DNA from: Apostichopus japonicus | Taxonomy: Eukaryota > Echinodermata > Holothuroidea > Aspidochirotida > Stichopodidae | Assembly (NCBI RefSeq): GCF_037975245.1 | Contig: NC_092578.1 | Coordinates: 8,846,359-8,910,358 of the forward strand | Direction of reading: 5' to 3' | Length of the DNA stretch: 64,000 nucleotides | In this document: positions 27,201-39,300 of the stretch, piece by piece | How the letters are laid out: each line of letters opens with the position of its first letter | How positions within the stretch are numbered: position 1 is the first letter of the stretch | Notes under the pieces: generated by a model | Told to the model about the DNA's origin: nothing | Seen by the model: only the letters and a program-made list of their open reading frames with translations | The model's database searches: none | Program-made: the position numbers and the translations under genes

Positions 27201-27844
27201 CCATTCTGTACAGCACTTGACAGCAGATATGCCCAGCCTACTCTGCATATTAGACTTGAGGCTTACATTCATTGTGATTAACTTCTAAGACCAACTACTT
27301 TTTAGACAATACGGAAGAGATAAAAACTTTATCGATTAAATGCTGTAACTGAACTGAGAATCTGATGAGGTGGTTTGTTAACAATGTGCTTTAGTTTCTT
27401 GAGATAATTGGTCGTGTGTTCAGTAGAAATGCCTGTCGACATCCACAACCACAACAAAGGATGATGGGGTAGACAGGTAGACACGGAGGAGAATAAACAC
27501 TAGTGAGATGAGTGTAAACTTTTATTTGTGTATTATGTAGCAAAATAGAAGGCATAATCTTTAATGAGCCTCAGAAGAAAGATTTGAGAGAGAGTTAACC
27601 CGAATAAGAAAATGTGAAAGACAAACTATAAATGCTACAAAAACAGAAAATGAATGCAAAACATTATGAACAGTGTCTTAGACCATAAAAAAATAGGAGA
27701 TAATGTAACGAACATGAAAACCACAAGAAAAAAACCCATCTACAATTTGTGATATGGTCACCTCTGGTAGAGCATTTTAAAATCAGTAGAAAGCCAACAT
27801 TTGTGAAAAATTGTACGAAAATTCATGGGAAATATGGCTTGCGA

Positions 27845-27970
27845 TAATGAATATAAAAATAAAATAAAACTGTTAGCAAACTGCTTATCCACTACTAGAG
27901 AGCCTGTGTAGGAGAATGTGTAAAGTAAGTTGGCCTGAGATTTCGATCCTAGTAGGATCTTCTTCAAAGG
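27845..27970 (+). repeat. Retroelement tail copy (GGCCTGAGATTTCGATCC motif)
   Basis: Contains GTAAGTTGGCCTGAGATTTC then GATCCTAGTAGGATCTTCTTC. The same sequence recurs at 60768-60925. The CCTGA...TTTCGATCC...TCTTCTTC pattern is like the 3' flank of GIY-YIG-type retroelements such as the Penelope-like element at 50-53.7 kb; the link is an inference. Confidence 0.55.
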
Positions 27971-28319
27971 CTAAAATAAATGTGATTGTCATCCAAGGGT
28001 TATCATGAGGTCAGGATTTGGTGATAAATGTCATCCGAAGAGAACATGGTTTTTGATGGATTCAAGTTATCATCAATTCAGCCTCTTTTGGAGATAAGTC
28101 ATATTTAAAAAGCTGAATATATTACTAGCATTCAGATTTGTTTACCTTTGTTTAAGGAATTAATCATATCATGACTGAACTTCTGCCTAATGGTTTCCTT
28201 TAACATATTTAATATGTATTAAGAATCAAAGCAAGCAGACCTATGTTTTATATACAAGGATGTAAAACAACAGTATCAATGCAGTAACTCACACAGTAGT
28301 AACACAGGGCTATAAATAT

Positions 28320-28389
28320 CAGGGATGAGCCTGGGGTAATAAAAAAATCACGGAATATTCCGCAAATTCGCGGAAGAAGCTCATGCCTG
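28320..28389. mobile_element. 70-bp MITE, 6-bp target duplication
   Basis: Ends CAGGGATGAGC and GCTCATGCCTG, flanked by the direct repeat AAATAT on both sides (28314-28319, 28390-28395). Longest intact relative at 49281-49446; a truncated one at 37094. Six-bp duplications fit the hAT6 group; no transposase here. Confidence 0.82.
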
Positions 28390-28399
28390 AAATATATGG

Positions 28400-29600
28400 C
28401 TAACTACAGTCGTATCATGGAGATTTATTCCTATTTAGTATTCAATTACACATGTTCTGATGATTTGATTGGCTTATAAGTTTAGCAAGAAGCTGTCTGC
28501 AAATATATTGTAGTCCTCATTTAGTAATAAACACATATTTCTATCAGCCTCTAACTGAAGAAGAAAAAACAAAGAGGTTAAAGGTAAATAACATGGAAAT
28601 TGTGACCATCATACAGAGAAAAGATTTGATGCTCACCAGAGAAATATTGTCAATTCTTAGATTTTGTTCAGTATTAATCAAACAAAAGTGGCAAACTTTT
28701 GTTTGTTGCCATATATACACAAGTTAACATGGATCATCACCTTTAAAACAGACAAAAATATATGTGGTCAAATCTTAGCAAATTACAAGCATTAAATATA
28801 ACAATCAAAATGGTTTGTATAAAATTTACTGAGAAAGCACCTGTTGGAATATCTGGCAAAGGTTGTATATATCTCATTTCTGGAAAGCACTTTACAAAAA
28901 TTACCCCCAAAAATAAAAAAACATCTCTTAAATTTGCTTATGAAAATTTCAAACCTGTATGTATTAACAAGGTCTAATAGAGACACTGAAATTGTGTCCA
29001 GTTTGACCTACTGGAATATCTACTAAAAATAAAATTAACATATAACCATATAACCATAAAGTGGAAGACAACTGTTTCGAAGACAAAGAGTGTTCATGAA
29101 GCATTTTTCCTTTTTTTTTTTTTTTTTTTTTGGCGATTTCTGCTTCGGTGGCGTTAGAGGAGATGTAAACCCAACTGTCATCATGGGCCTATTTCATAGC
29201 GATGCTTGTGACGATGTGAAAAACAACTACCTCAGACAGATAAGAAGAAATTATATCATACATGTGAGAGATAGGTTGGTGTTACTGAAAAGAATGAAGA
29301 GATGATCATAAAGAAAAAATACTTTGTCAAGTTAATGAAATACAAGTGTTACATGCTTTCTGTACATTAGAAATAAATGCCTAACAAAACGAAAACAACT
29401 GTTGTCAGCATGAGCCTGACTAGATATTGGTGGATAATGGTGAACTGACTAAATCGTTATATTTTCACCTGTATTAGCTACAGCCCTCGCAATCTCGTAA
29501 CATTAAGATTAACTTCATCATTTTCCCTTACATCAATTTTTCCAACGAGGCAAAGCAAGAACTTGTTAACATTCAAACATTCGAGGCGCCATATTATTCG
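28400..29600. other. Convergent 3' intergenic region
   Basis: AT-rich sequence between the Rpp25-like gene (plus) and the GPCR gene (minus). TTTATT at 28424-28429 is AATAAA on the minus strand and could end the GPCR transcript. Contains a poly-T run at about 29110-29131. No coding content recognised. Confidence 0.45.
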
Positions 29601-29610
29601 ACCCGGTGCA

Positions 29611-29812
29611 CCAGCCATGCCTCTCTTTACTCATTACTATTTTACCAGCCATGCCTCTCTTTACTCATTACTATTTTACCAGCCATGCCTCTCTTTACTC
29701 ATTACTATTTTACCAGCCATGCCTCTCTTTACTCATTACTATTTTACCAGCCATGCCTCTCTTTACTCATTACTATTTTACAAGCCATGCCTCTACTCAT
29801 TACTATTTTCTC
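29611..29812. repeat. 34-bp minisatellite overlapping the GPCR stop codon
   Basis: Six units of CCAGCCATGCCTCTCTTTAC then TCATTACTATTTTA starting at 29611, 29645, 29679, 29713, 29747 and 29781. On the minus strand the last GPCR codons and TAG (AATAGTAATGAGTAG) are the 5' part of the first unit; later copies read GAGTAAAG instead. Confidence 0.95.
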
Positions 29813-30312
29813 TGCCCTTGACCATCTGGATGGACTCTGAGTCAACGGCAGTCGAGTGGGATTTCTTATCAGTCCTAGTTGCGGATGACGACTTGTTGTC
29901 TCCGGTGCTGTTGGATGTGACCTTCTTGCCTACTCTGTACCTATCGGACATGTCGAAGCGGCATCGGAGCCACCTCCACCAGACCTGTCGTACCTCCTCC
30001 TGCCTCAGGCAGAAGAAGACGAAGATGAAGAACCCCTGAAGAGAGTTGAAGATCAGGAAGAGGAGGTTGAAGATAAACTGCGCTCCTCCGATTGCCAGGA
30101 AACCGAAGACCCAGGTGAGTCCCAGCAAGACAGATATAGCAACGTAACGTAAGACCTCTTGCCGCTTGTCCTGGTCTTTGCCGACGGCCGAACGACCGCA
30201 GGTCAGTTGGCGGATGACAAGGATGAAGCAGACGGCGTTGCCGAGCAGCATCACTGCTAAGATGGCCAGGACACCGATGTAGAAGGTAAGAGTTCCAGCT
30301 CGTGGGAAACAA
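29793..30312 (-). CDS. aGPCR terminal exon: helices 5-7, cytoplasmic tail, stop
   Basis: 520 nt. [20 protein letters not shown] (TM5), [20 protein letters not shown] (TM6, GLTWxFG), [18 protein letters not shown] (TM7, [10 protein letters not shown]). Tail [20 protein letters not shown], rich in Ser/Thr, ends ENSNE then TAG. Acceptor CTCTCTGACTAG. The last five codons lie in a 34-bp minisatellite. Confidence 0.97.
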
Positions 30313-33300
30313 CTAGTCAGAGAGAAAGACAAGAAGACGGAAATTAATTCCACAGGAAGGATGAATTCATCTTACCACCACATTACATTGATGATGTGTT
30401 GTAAGCTGCATATCAGTGTTACGATAATGAGCAGTTCTGTCAAAGGTTAGGCGAGTATATGTAACAGCTCTTGATCGGGAGAAGTTATTAAACTCGAAGA
30501 CGAAATGGAAATCATGGCGTTACTTTTGTCACTGAAATATTTTTTAACCAGGGTTATAATAGTTTACAATCTCTTTGTGTACTTACATTGTCGTTGTGTT
30601 CATGTAATAATTAACTCACTTTGTTTTATAATGTATCCAGGGGAAACTTTACACATAACTGAGTGAATGAGGAAATTATTTTCATGCATTCTGATCAAAT
30701 TTGCATACCATTTGCATACAGTCGGTGAATACAGTAGTTTTCGAGATGTATAGCAACATTTGAAAGTTGACATCTTTTGCAATCAGAGTGACCTTGTTGC
30801 CATAGGTGTACATACACAGTGAAATTGGTTCAATATGCTTTTACTTCTATATAGTTGACATCTAATTTTATACTTCAGAATTGGGATTCATTAACATGTG
30901 AATGCACTAGTGTCATTGGTTGGTTGTTAAATTCACATCCCCTTTTGGTAAAAAATTGGATACCATATTCAGTCCAAGGTCCATAGAAAAAGTGTGAAAA
31001 TGAAAGGAAAATTTAACCATTTTGCTGTCATTGTGCAACTACGACATCACGTCTGTTATCTTAGAGTTCACTTACGTATAAAAGATGTTATCTTCAATAG
31101 CAAACATCTTAAAATGCTATGTAATATGTAGGAATTATTTGCAAATTTCACCATCATAGTATGCTTACAAGAAATTCAAGTTAAAATAAGTTAAAAGGTA
31201 AGCGAGGAGCAAAGTAAATTCCTCTTTTATCAATCAAGAAGGAAGTTTCATCTGAACTTTTGACTCAACGATCATAGTTTTTGTACATATTGTATCCTCT
31301 CAAATGGAATACCTTTAATTATTTCATAATAAACAAGGAATAAACGTTATCTTTATCTTTAAAAAACCCTCAAAGAACTTGATTTAAACAAGCGTTGCAA
31401 CTTACTAGCCTTCTCGAAAATGATCTGGGTTCACAATGACACAAGTGACCACCACAATCAAAGGAATACCTGTATTTATCGAAAATGGAATGGAAAGAAT
31501 AAAAAACAAACGTAAAAATGTAGTTAAAATATCTTTATAGTCTTTCTTCTTCATTGATTTAAGCCAGAAAACATAGCACACATACAGATGCAAGGAAGAA
31601 TATCTGCGTACGAAAGTGCATATTTTGACTAAACCCTTGTGAGTATGCATTTAGTAGGAATAAGCCCCCCCCCCCCCCAAAAAAAAAAAAAACAGTTCAT
31701 ACACGATGCATAAAGGTTTTGGAGGAACCCTCATATTTCTTAAGAACATTGAACTCCTTGCCAACCTAATCAGTTGTAGCCATATTTTCTCATCCTTATC
31801 TTTCCTTAGCTCAACCAGACCTGTGATGATAAAGCTAAAAGTTGTTGTAAAAGTCAATAACATAGATTGGGGGGAAAAAAGAAAAAGGAACTTCACTGCA
31901 TCAGTTTTCACCTCACCTGTCCTACTCAAAACTATTATTTCTTCTTTTTTGTTGTTGAAATAGTTGCATTTTCTTTGCTATGATGACACATTTAGGCTCA
32001 ATGAAACCTCTTTAAAAAATATGGAATATAAAAGCAGGCTTTAAGTTTAGGAGCTCAACTTTCTTTACATACTTGCTCTTTGAATAAAAATTATAACTAC
32101 AAAAAAAAAACACACAACACAATAAAAGCAAATATTCAAACGTCTTACCCCATGCTGCTGCCATTGATTTCAACATAAATCTAGAGACTCCGGAATCAAA
32201 GATTTTGACAAAGAGGAGGTACATGTTCACCGCCTCTACGCACATCCACGCCACTGATGCCAAGCAGAAGAAGTGAATGAGGGCTCCAAAGATGGTGCAG
32301 CCGATCTTCAGATTCACACGATCGATCCCGATCAAGAAAGACAGATAGAGGCCGAGGAGGGCAAAGCAAAGATTTATTAGAATCTGTTTGGGACGCTGCG
32401 AACGGAATTTCCTGAAACGGAACGAAATCAAACAAGAGAGGTGATCTTCGTGGTTCTTATTCACCGACTTACTTATCAAGTAAGAATACTCTTCATTGGT
32501 TATAGTAATGCAGAGCTGTTCAAACTTGTTTGTCATATATTTTGAAATACCACCCTTGGCCACGGTACAACCGACTCCCTCTGCCAATGTCAAAGCCGTT
32601 TGTCTAATATTCCACTATTTCTACATTCACAATACTTCACCCCTCAATCAATGGTGGCTGTCCATCACTTCACCAATCCAACAACAAGCACACATGTATA
32701 CCAACAACACACCTATCCCTCAAGATCAAAAGTTGTTATTAATTATCCCACCACCCACCAGTGGCGTAGCTATGGGGGGCGTGGGGGGCGACAGCCCCCC
32801 CATGAAAGCTTGTTGCCCCCAGTCGCCCCCCCACTGGGATTTTGGGTGTCGAATAAATATTACATGTGTGAAAAATATATATTTGGTCTGAGTGGTCTCG
32901 AATCTCCATGATGACCACCCATGAATGACCCTTCGACCGCGGACCGGCAGTAGGCTATAGTTGCTGAAAAAACCTGACGTGACATAGAGCGCACAGGCCG
33001 AGAAGACATCTACAGTAGTCGCACTGTACTGAAATGCATGTTAACGACCGTCAAATTATATAATTCCTGCTCTAATAAATACAGGCGCGTAGCCAGGGGG
33101 GCGAAGGGGGAGAACGCTCCTCCCCCCCCTTGAGCATATTTTTTTGTACGTTTTTATGATATCGCTAGTAATTTCAAAATAGAAAATGCTTAGATGCAAC
33201 TTGCAATGCCTGGGAAGTGCCATTTCCAGCGATCTGGGAGACATTTTCGGCCAAAATTTTCTGGTGCGCTTCCCGCCAACTCACGGTGGCGCTACACTTA

Positions 33301-36300
33301 GATAGTTTCCAATGCTCTGATAATTTGCCTACAGGTTCGCCCCTCCCTTCGAAAATCCCTCTCTATACGTAATACAAACAGCCAATCAGGATCATGTAAC
33401 CAGTGCACATTAACTGATCAAACAAGCTAGTGAGCTATACTACACCCTTATAGAAAGGCGGTTTCCAGGTTACTGGAATGCCAAAGAAGATGTTAAAAGG
33501 TAAAAAAATGCTGACATCATACAGGTTTCTCACATCATTGCTTGCGTCATTGCCACGATACTCTGTTACATTTTCAATCAGGTTTTCACTTCTGGGACGT
33601 GCCCTGATGCTCTTAAAACCGCTAAAAAACAAATTTGCAAGACAATACTATCGCTGAGAACTACCTGCCAATCAGTCTATCACCCTAATAATATTTCAGA
33701 TGCAATCTTTGATGTCAGTTTTACATATAGTTCGGTCATTTTCAGTATGTTACTTGCCTGAAAGCCCAGTCAATCTTTCCTTATTTTCCACGAGCAATTT
33801 GCAGATTTGTCGAAAAATGTCAATGCCGGTGTCAAACTCATAAATGATATGTCATGGTATTTCAAAGTAACTTACCAGACTGGTTTTTCTTTCAATTTCA
33901 CTAAACTATTTGATGACCATGTCAAGACATGGGATCTCAAAATAAAGGATGTTGAGAAAACTTTACAGCAGCGTACAAGGCCTGGGAAGTGTCATTTCCA
34001 ACGATATAGGAGGCCTTTTTAGCTAAATTTTTTTGGTACACTGCACGCAAAACTCATGGTGGCGCTCCCCTTAGATAGTAACAAGACACCCTCCCAGGAA
34101 ATGGTCAAGCCCCCCAGCACGCCCCACTGAAAAAATCCTGGCTACGCTAGTGCCACCCACCCATTACAAAAAGTGAAACCTAGATTGATAGCAAAAGTAA
34201 AACCTATTGATAGCAACTGCCTTATTTTTTTTGGTCTTTTAAGTTCTCGAACAATTAAAATTATAATATTACGACACATTCATCATCTGAGCTTGGTACA
34301 GTGATTGCAGCTGTGGTATATCACCGACTAATGACTCCGAGTGAGAGAGAGATTATTCCTGATTAAGTCAACTTACTTGACAGCGAGATAAGTGACTATA
34401 GTTATTATGAGTGCTATGATGGACACCACGCATCCGATGATACTGAAAATATCCAAAACGATGTTGCTGATATCACCTTGAACGTCCTGAAAAGCAAACA
34501 AACATTAATTATGGTGAAATACAGCTTAACTAATAGTTATTACGATTCATGTCAAGGCCATATGTAGTACTGGGTCTAAATTTATGACATTACAAAAGCA
34601 AAGTATTCATTCATTGGCTTAAATGGCTATCAAACCTGTCAACGTATGATCCAGTGCTTTCGTTTTAGTTTCTTCAGTTTTATATCCATATATATAGCCC
34701 CGGGTGGGAGGAGGGGGTGGGGGAGGGGGGTGAGGGAAGGAGGGAGCACCATTCAGAAGCCACATACCTTGCATACCATGTAACCAGGGATCACAGCATA
34801 GTCACAACACGGTCTCTCATTTTAGTTTCTTTAGTTTTATATCCATATATAGCCCTGGCCGGGGGAGGGAGATGGGGAGGGGGGTGAGGGAAGGAGGGAG
34901 CACCATTCAGAAGCCACAGTACCTTGCATACCATGTAACCAGAGATCACAGCATAGTCTCTCGTTTCAGTTTCTTTATTTTTATATCCCTATGTAGCTTC
35001 GAGGAGGGGAGGGAGAGGAGGAGGGGGAGCACCGTTCAGAAGCCACAGTGCCTCGCATACAATGTAACCAGGGATCACAGCATAGTCACAGCACAGTCTC
35101 TCATTTTAGTTTCTTTAGTTTTATATCCATATATAGCCCCGGGCAGGGGGGGAGGGGGAGAGGGAAGGAGCACCATTCAGAAGCCACAGTGCCTCGCATA
35201 CCATGTAACCAGGGATCACAGCATAGTCTCATATTTTAACAGGAAGCAATGGGGAAAATATTTCAAGAGATATTCAGCCCTCTGTGTTATATAAGTAAAT
35301 CAACGACAAAAAATCTGTTAGATTGTAATGAAATTGTTGGTTATACCAGGTAGTTCCTGTTGTTGACATAACTATTGATCTGCGATGATAAAAAGCTGAG
35401 ATGCTCAAGCATTGATTGTGCAATCCCAATTCCACAAGTTGTCATCAAATCCAATTGGAGAAAGTACTTACTGAGCCCAAGTGTCCATTGCACATCATAA
35501 CTCAAGGCCTCTGTTTTTCGTTGAAGAAGAAGGAGCTGAGGGAGGGAGTGAGGGGGGGGGGGGAGTTGAGGGGCGGAGGGCAGGGCAGTGGGTGGAAAGG
35601 GCACTACAATGCTTTGCTTTGCAGAAATGTTAAGATCTTGGTGAAGGCTTTTGTACAAGTGGCTTGTTTTGCTCATTGCATCCAAATCCTGACCTGATGT
35701 CAAACTTTGAAAACAATGAAAATTCTTTCATACAGAAATACAGGACAAAATGTGCAAAGTCATCACATCAGGCAAAATGCAGTTTACATGGACTTGGGAG
35801 ATAGGGAACTGTTTGGACTAAGATTTGAGAATTATTTTGGATAGTTTTGAATCACACACAGTTAGTTTCACAGTACATTGAAATTGTACCTTGCACTTTT
35901 ATAGCAATGGATACAGATGCAGTTTTGTGGCAGAGAGGATTGTTGTAGTGGAATGAAGTGGAGAGTACTGTAGTGTATTATAGTGTGATGTAGTATATTG
36001 CAGTGTAATATATCGTATTGTAGTGTATTTGTAATATATTGTATTGTAGTGTATTGTAGAGTAGTGTATTGTAGAGTAGTGCAGTGTAGAGTAGTGTATT
36101 GTAGAGTAGTGCAGTGTATTGTAGAGTATTGTAGAGTAGTGTATTGTAGAGTATTGTATGTAGAGTAGTGCAGTGTATTGTAGTGCAGTGTATTGTAGAG
36201 TATGGTAGAGTATCTAGTGCAGTGTATTGTAGAGTAGTGCAGTGTATTGTAGAGTAGTGCAGTGTATTGTAGAGTAGTGTATTGTAGAGTAGTGTATTGT

Positions 36301-39300
36301 AGAGTAGTGCAGTGTATGTAGAGTAGTGCAGTGTATTGTAGAGTAGTGTATTGTAGAGTATCTAGTGCAGTGTATTGTAGAGTATCTAGTGCAGTGTATT
36401 GTAGAGTATCTAGTGCAGTGTATTGTAGAGTAGTGCAGTGTATTGTAGAGTAGTGCAGTGTATTGTAGAGTAGTGTATTGTAGAGTAGTGCAGTGTATGT
36501 AGAGTAGTGTATTGTAGAGTAGAGTGGTTCATTGTAGCGCAGTGTAGCACAGTACAATGTAGCATAGCAGATGTCAGGCGGTACAGTATCGTTTGTTTGG
36601 TATCGTTAAAGTGGTCTGTTTCAAGCCTATAAGTAAGTCTGTCAGAACAAATTCAATTTTTGCATACACAGTAGAGCATTGAAACACCAGTTACTTTAAG
36701 TAATCACAGCAACCATTCTAGAAACCTGACATTTTTTTAGATGAAGATGTAAAATCAATTACGTCACCTCGGCTAGACTTACCACTAATATCGCAAAATT
36801 TGTCAAATGGTAACAATTACACTCCACGACTGAACTGCTTGGACCCTGAATGATGGTGGCGCTGTCACATCCTTCAGAGGACCAGCCGCCGAGTCCCCCA
36901 GCCAAGGAGAAGTTCCAGAACACGCATCTTCTGGCACTTTCATCCGTTGAACCTTCCACCTGGATGTCAAGATTTCAGATGTAGAGAGGGTCAAAATTGT
37001 CAACATCCTTTTGAAATGTGTGGTTAGTTAGTTTACTCTAGTGAGTTTAGTTTAGTTTAGTTGAGCTTAGTTCAGGTGGGTTAGTCTCAAACCCAGGGAT
37101 GAGCCTGGTGTAAAAAAAAATCACGGAACTTTGCAAAAGTTGCGGTATATGCTCCAGTTTGCGTATGCTACATTGTGTTAGGATAATAGGTTTTCTCCCG
37201 AGGTAGAAAAGAAATCGCGGAATTTCGAAATATGTGCGTTAGGGTTCAATATAACGATCGATCTTGGGGTGAGGCACATTTTCATGGCAAAAGACTTAAA
37301 GATTAAATTTGTCCTGTCAGAGAAATCATGTACAAATAACTTCAGAAATTACAGAAAAGAGGAATCTGTTACAGTTTTCTTGCACACTCTAGATTTGGCA
37401 TTTTCTGACATGGTAGATTTTTAAAAGGGGAGTAAGTGGAGAGGGGCACCTACGGGCAATTTGACTTCAAAGTCATCGCTTAAACCCAGGTGAGCGAAAT
37501 ACGACTCAGCGTCATCAAAAACAGCTAAACTTACAGGCAAAAGATGAAACTTAGAAACGACAGGGGAGTTGAGATCGGTAATCTTTTCTCCCTCAACGGT
37601 GGCAGAGATGATGAGACTCTCAACCTCCTCCTGCGATTCTTCTTCCGTCTCTATGGACCCACTGCTCATAAACAAATGGCTGGTTCGATGAATCAGAAAC
37701 GTGACTGGTATCATGCCACTTTCCTCTACGGAAAGCAGAAAGCCACAAAAAAAAATGCTAGATAGGTAAACCTTTTCTTTTAAAATTCTTCTTTTAGAAA
37801 AATTAGCAGTTTCCAATTCTTCCTTCTCCATACTCTATTTTCTACTGCAGCCATCTGTATTTAATTTGAATGCCCTAGAGGAATAGAGAATTATCATTAT
37901 TGTGAGCTACCAAAATATAGCTATAGATTCTGAGTTTTTGTGAGTAAGCAGTTTGGTTTTCCCCCCCACCCACAAAATTCCTTCATTACCTTTCTTCCTC
38001 CCCCTCCCCCCCCCCACCGACACCCACTACTTCCCACTATCACTCACCATATGCAGTGCCATCTAACAGAGAAACTGGCAGAGTTATTGCTGCCTTAAGT
38101 TCAATCACAGAGCTTTTAGCTCCTTTGAAAATGAGCGTATCGCTTTCGTTAAGATTCTCTAGGATGTCAGTGCTACCATCGGAGAAGAAACTACCAAATG
38201 TTATCGGTTGTGTAAATTCCTTTTGGTCAAATCGCTTAGCTACGGCTCCCACGTTAGCTCTGATGTCTGTGAAATTCACGTTGCCCGGGTCCCTCTGCAA
38301 GTTGGTCAGCTGGTCTTCTAGCGACTGAAGAATACGGGTCGGTGCCTTCATGGGGACGCTATCATCGTAGGTGGCCTGCTTCAGGTCTAAGATGTTGTCG
38401 ACGGCTTCGACTATATTTCTAGTGACCTGTGGGGGAAGATGATGTCAATAGATGATGTATTTTATAACACCTTTGAAGATGATCCTGTTTAGGAATTTAA
38501 ACGCCAGGCCCTCGAATTATAATTTTTATGTATTTTACTTACCTACACAGCCTTTTCTTACATGTTCAAACAAATCATTCGAATAGCAATATTTTCATTT
38601 GAAAATCTGCCCTTTAGTAAGACTGCTGTTCGTTTTTCGCAACTGGCCACTGCTGCACCTTTCAATGTTATTAGTCTGGAACATTAGCCAGTGTGTTACG
38701 TAATCAATTTTCCAAGCCTAGCAAAGGGAACGAGCATGAAAAAGTCACTTCCTCAGCTCAAATTTCCCCAAACCTACTGTACCACGAGAGCCTATTAAAA
38801 TGCCCTAGGCAGGTAAATGGTTATGACAGTGGTATTAAAGGGCACATTTTCAAATATGTAGGTCCCTCTCTCTTTATCTATCCATATAGCCACCATAATA
38901 CGTGGTGAGTGAGATATTTTAACTAGAAAGATCTTCTCGTTTTCTCAATACCTTTCCCCTCCCCCTCAAAGTAGCCCAAAGACTCAAATCTAATATCAGA
39001 AAAGATAGCAGTCTCTGAAGTATGCGAGAAGAAGCGGGGTATGAACACGTACCTCTGGAGAAGGACTCCTGACATTAACAATCTCTTCTAATATCAAGGC
39101 TACTTTGACCAGGTTTTGACTGCTCAGGAAGGTAGCATTTGTAGCATCTGCCACGTCTCTTGATCCCTCATCACATTGGGTGGGGGAGGGGGGAATAAAC
39201 ATGTACCTCTGGTGGAGGACTCCCGACTTTAACAATCTCTTCTAATATCAAGGCTACTTTGACCAGGTCTTGACTGCTCAGGGAGGTAGCATTTGTAGCA

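Noticed and set aside
29563-30039. 158-codon plus-strand frame
   Set aside because: Shadow of the 34-bp minisatellite and of the GPCR terminal exon on the opposite strand.
35868-36557. 229-codon minus-strand frame of Tyr/Leu/Thr repeats
   Set aside because: Translation of a TAGAGTAGTGCAG simple repeat; no splice or domain support.
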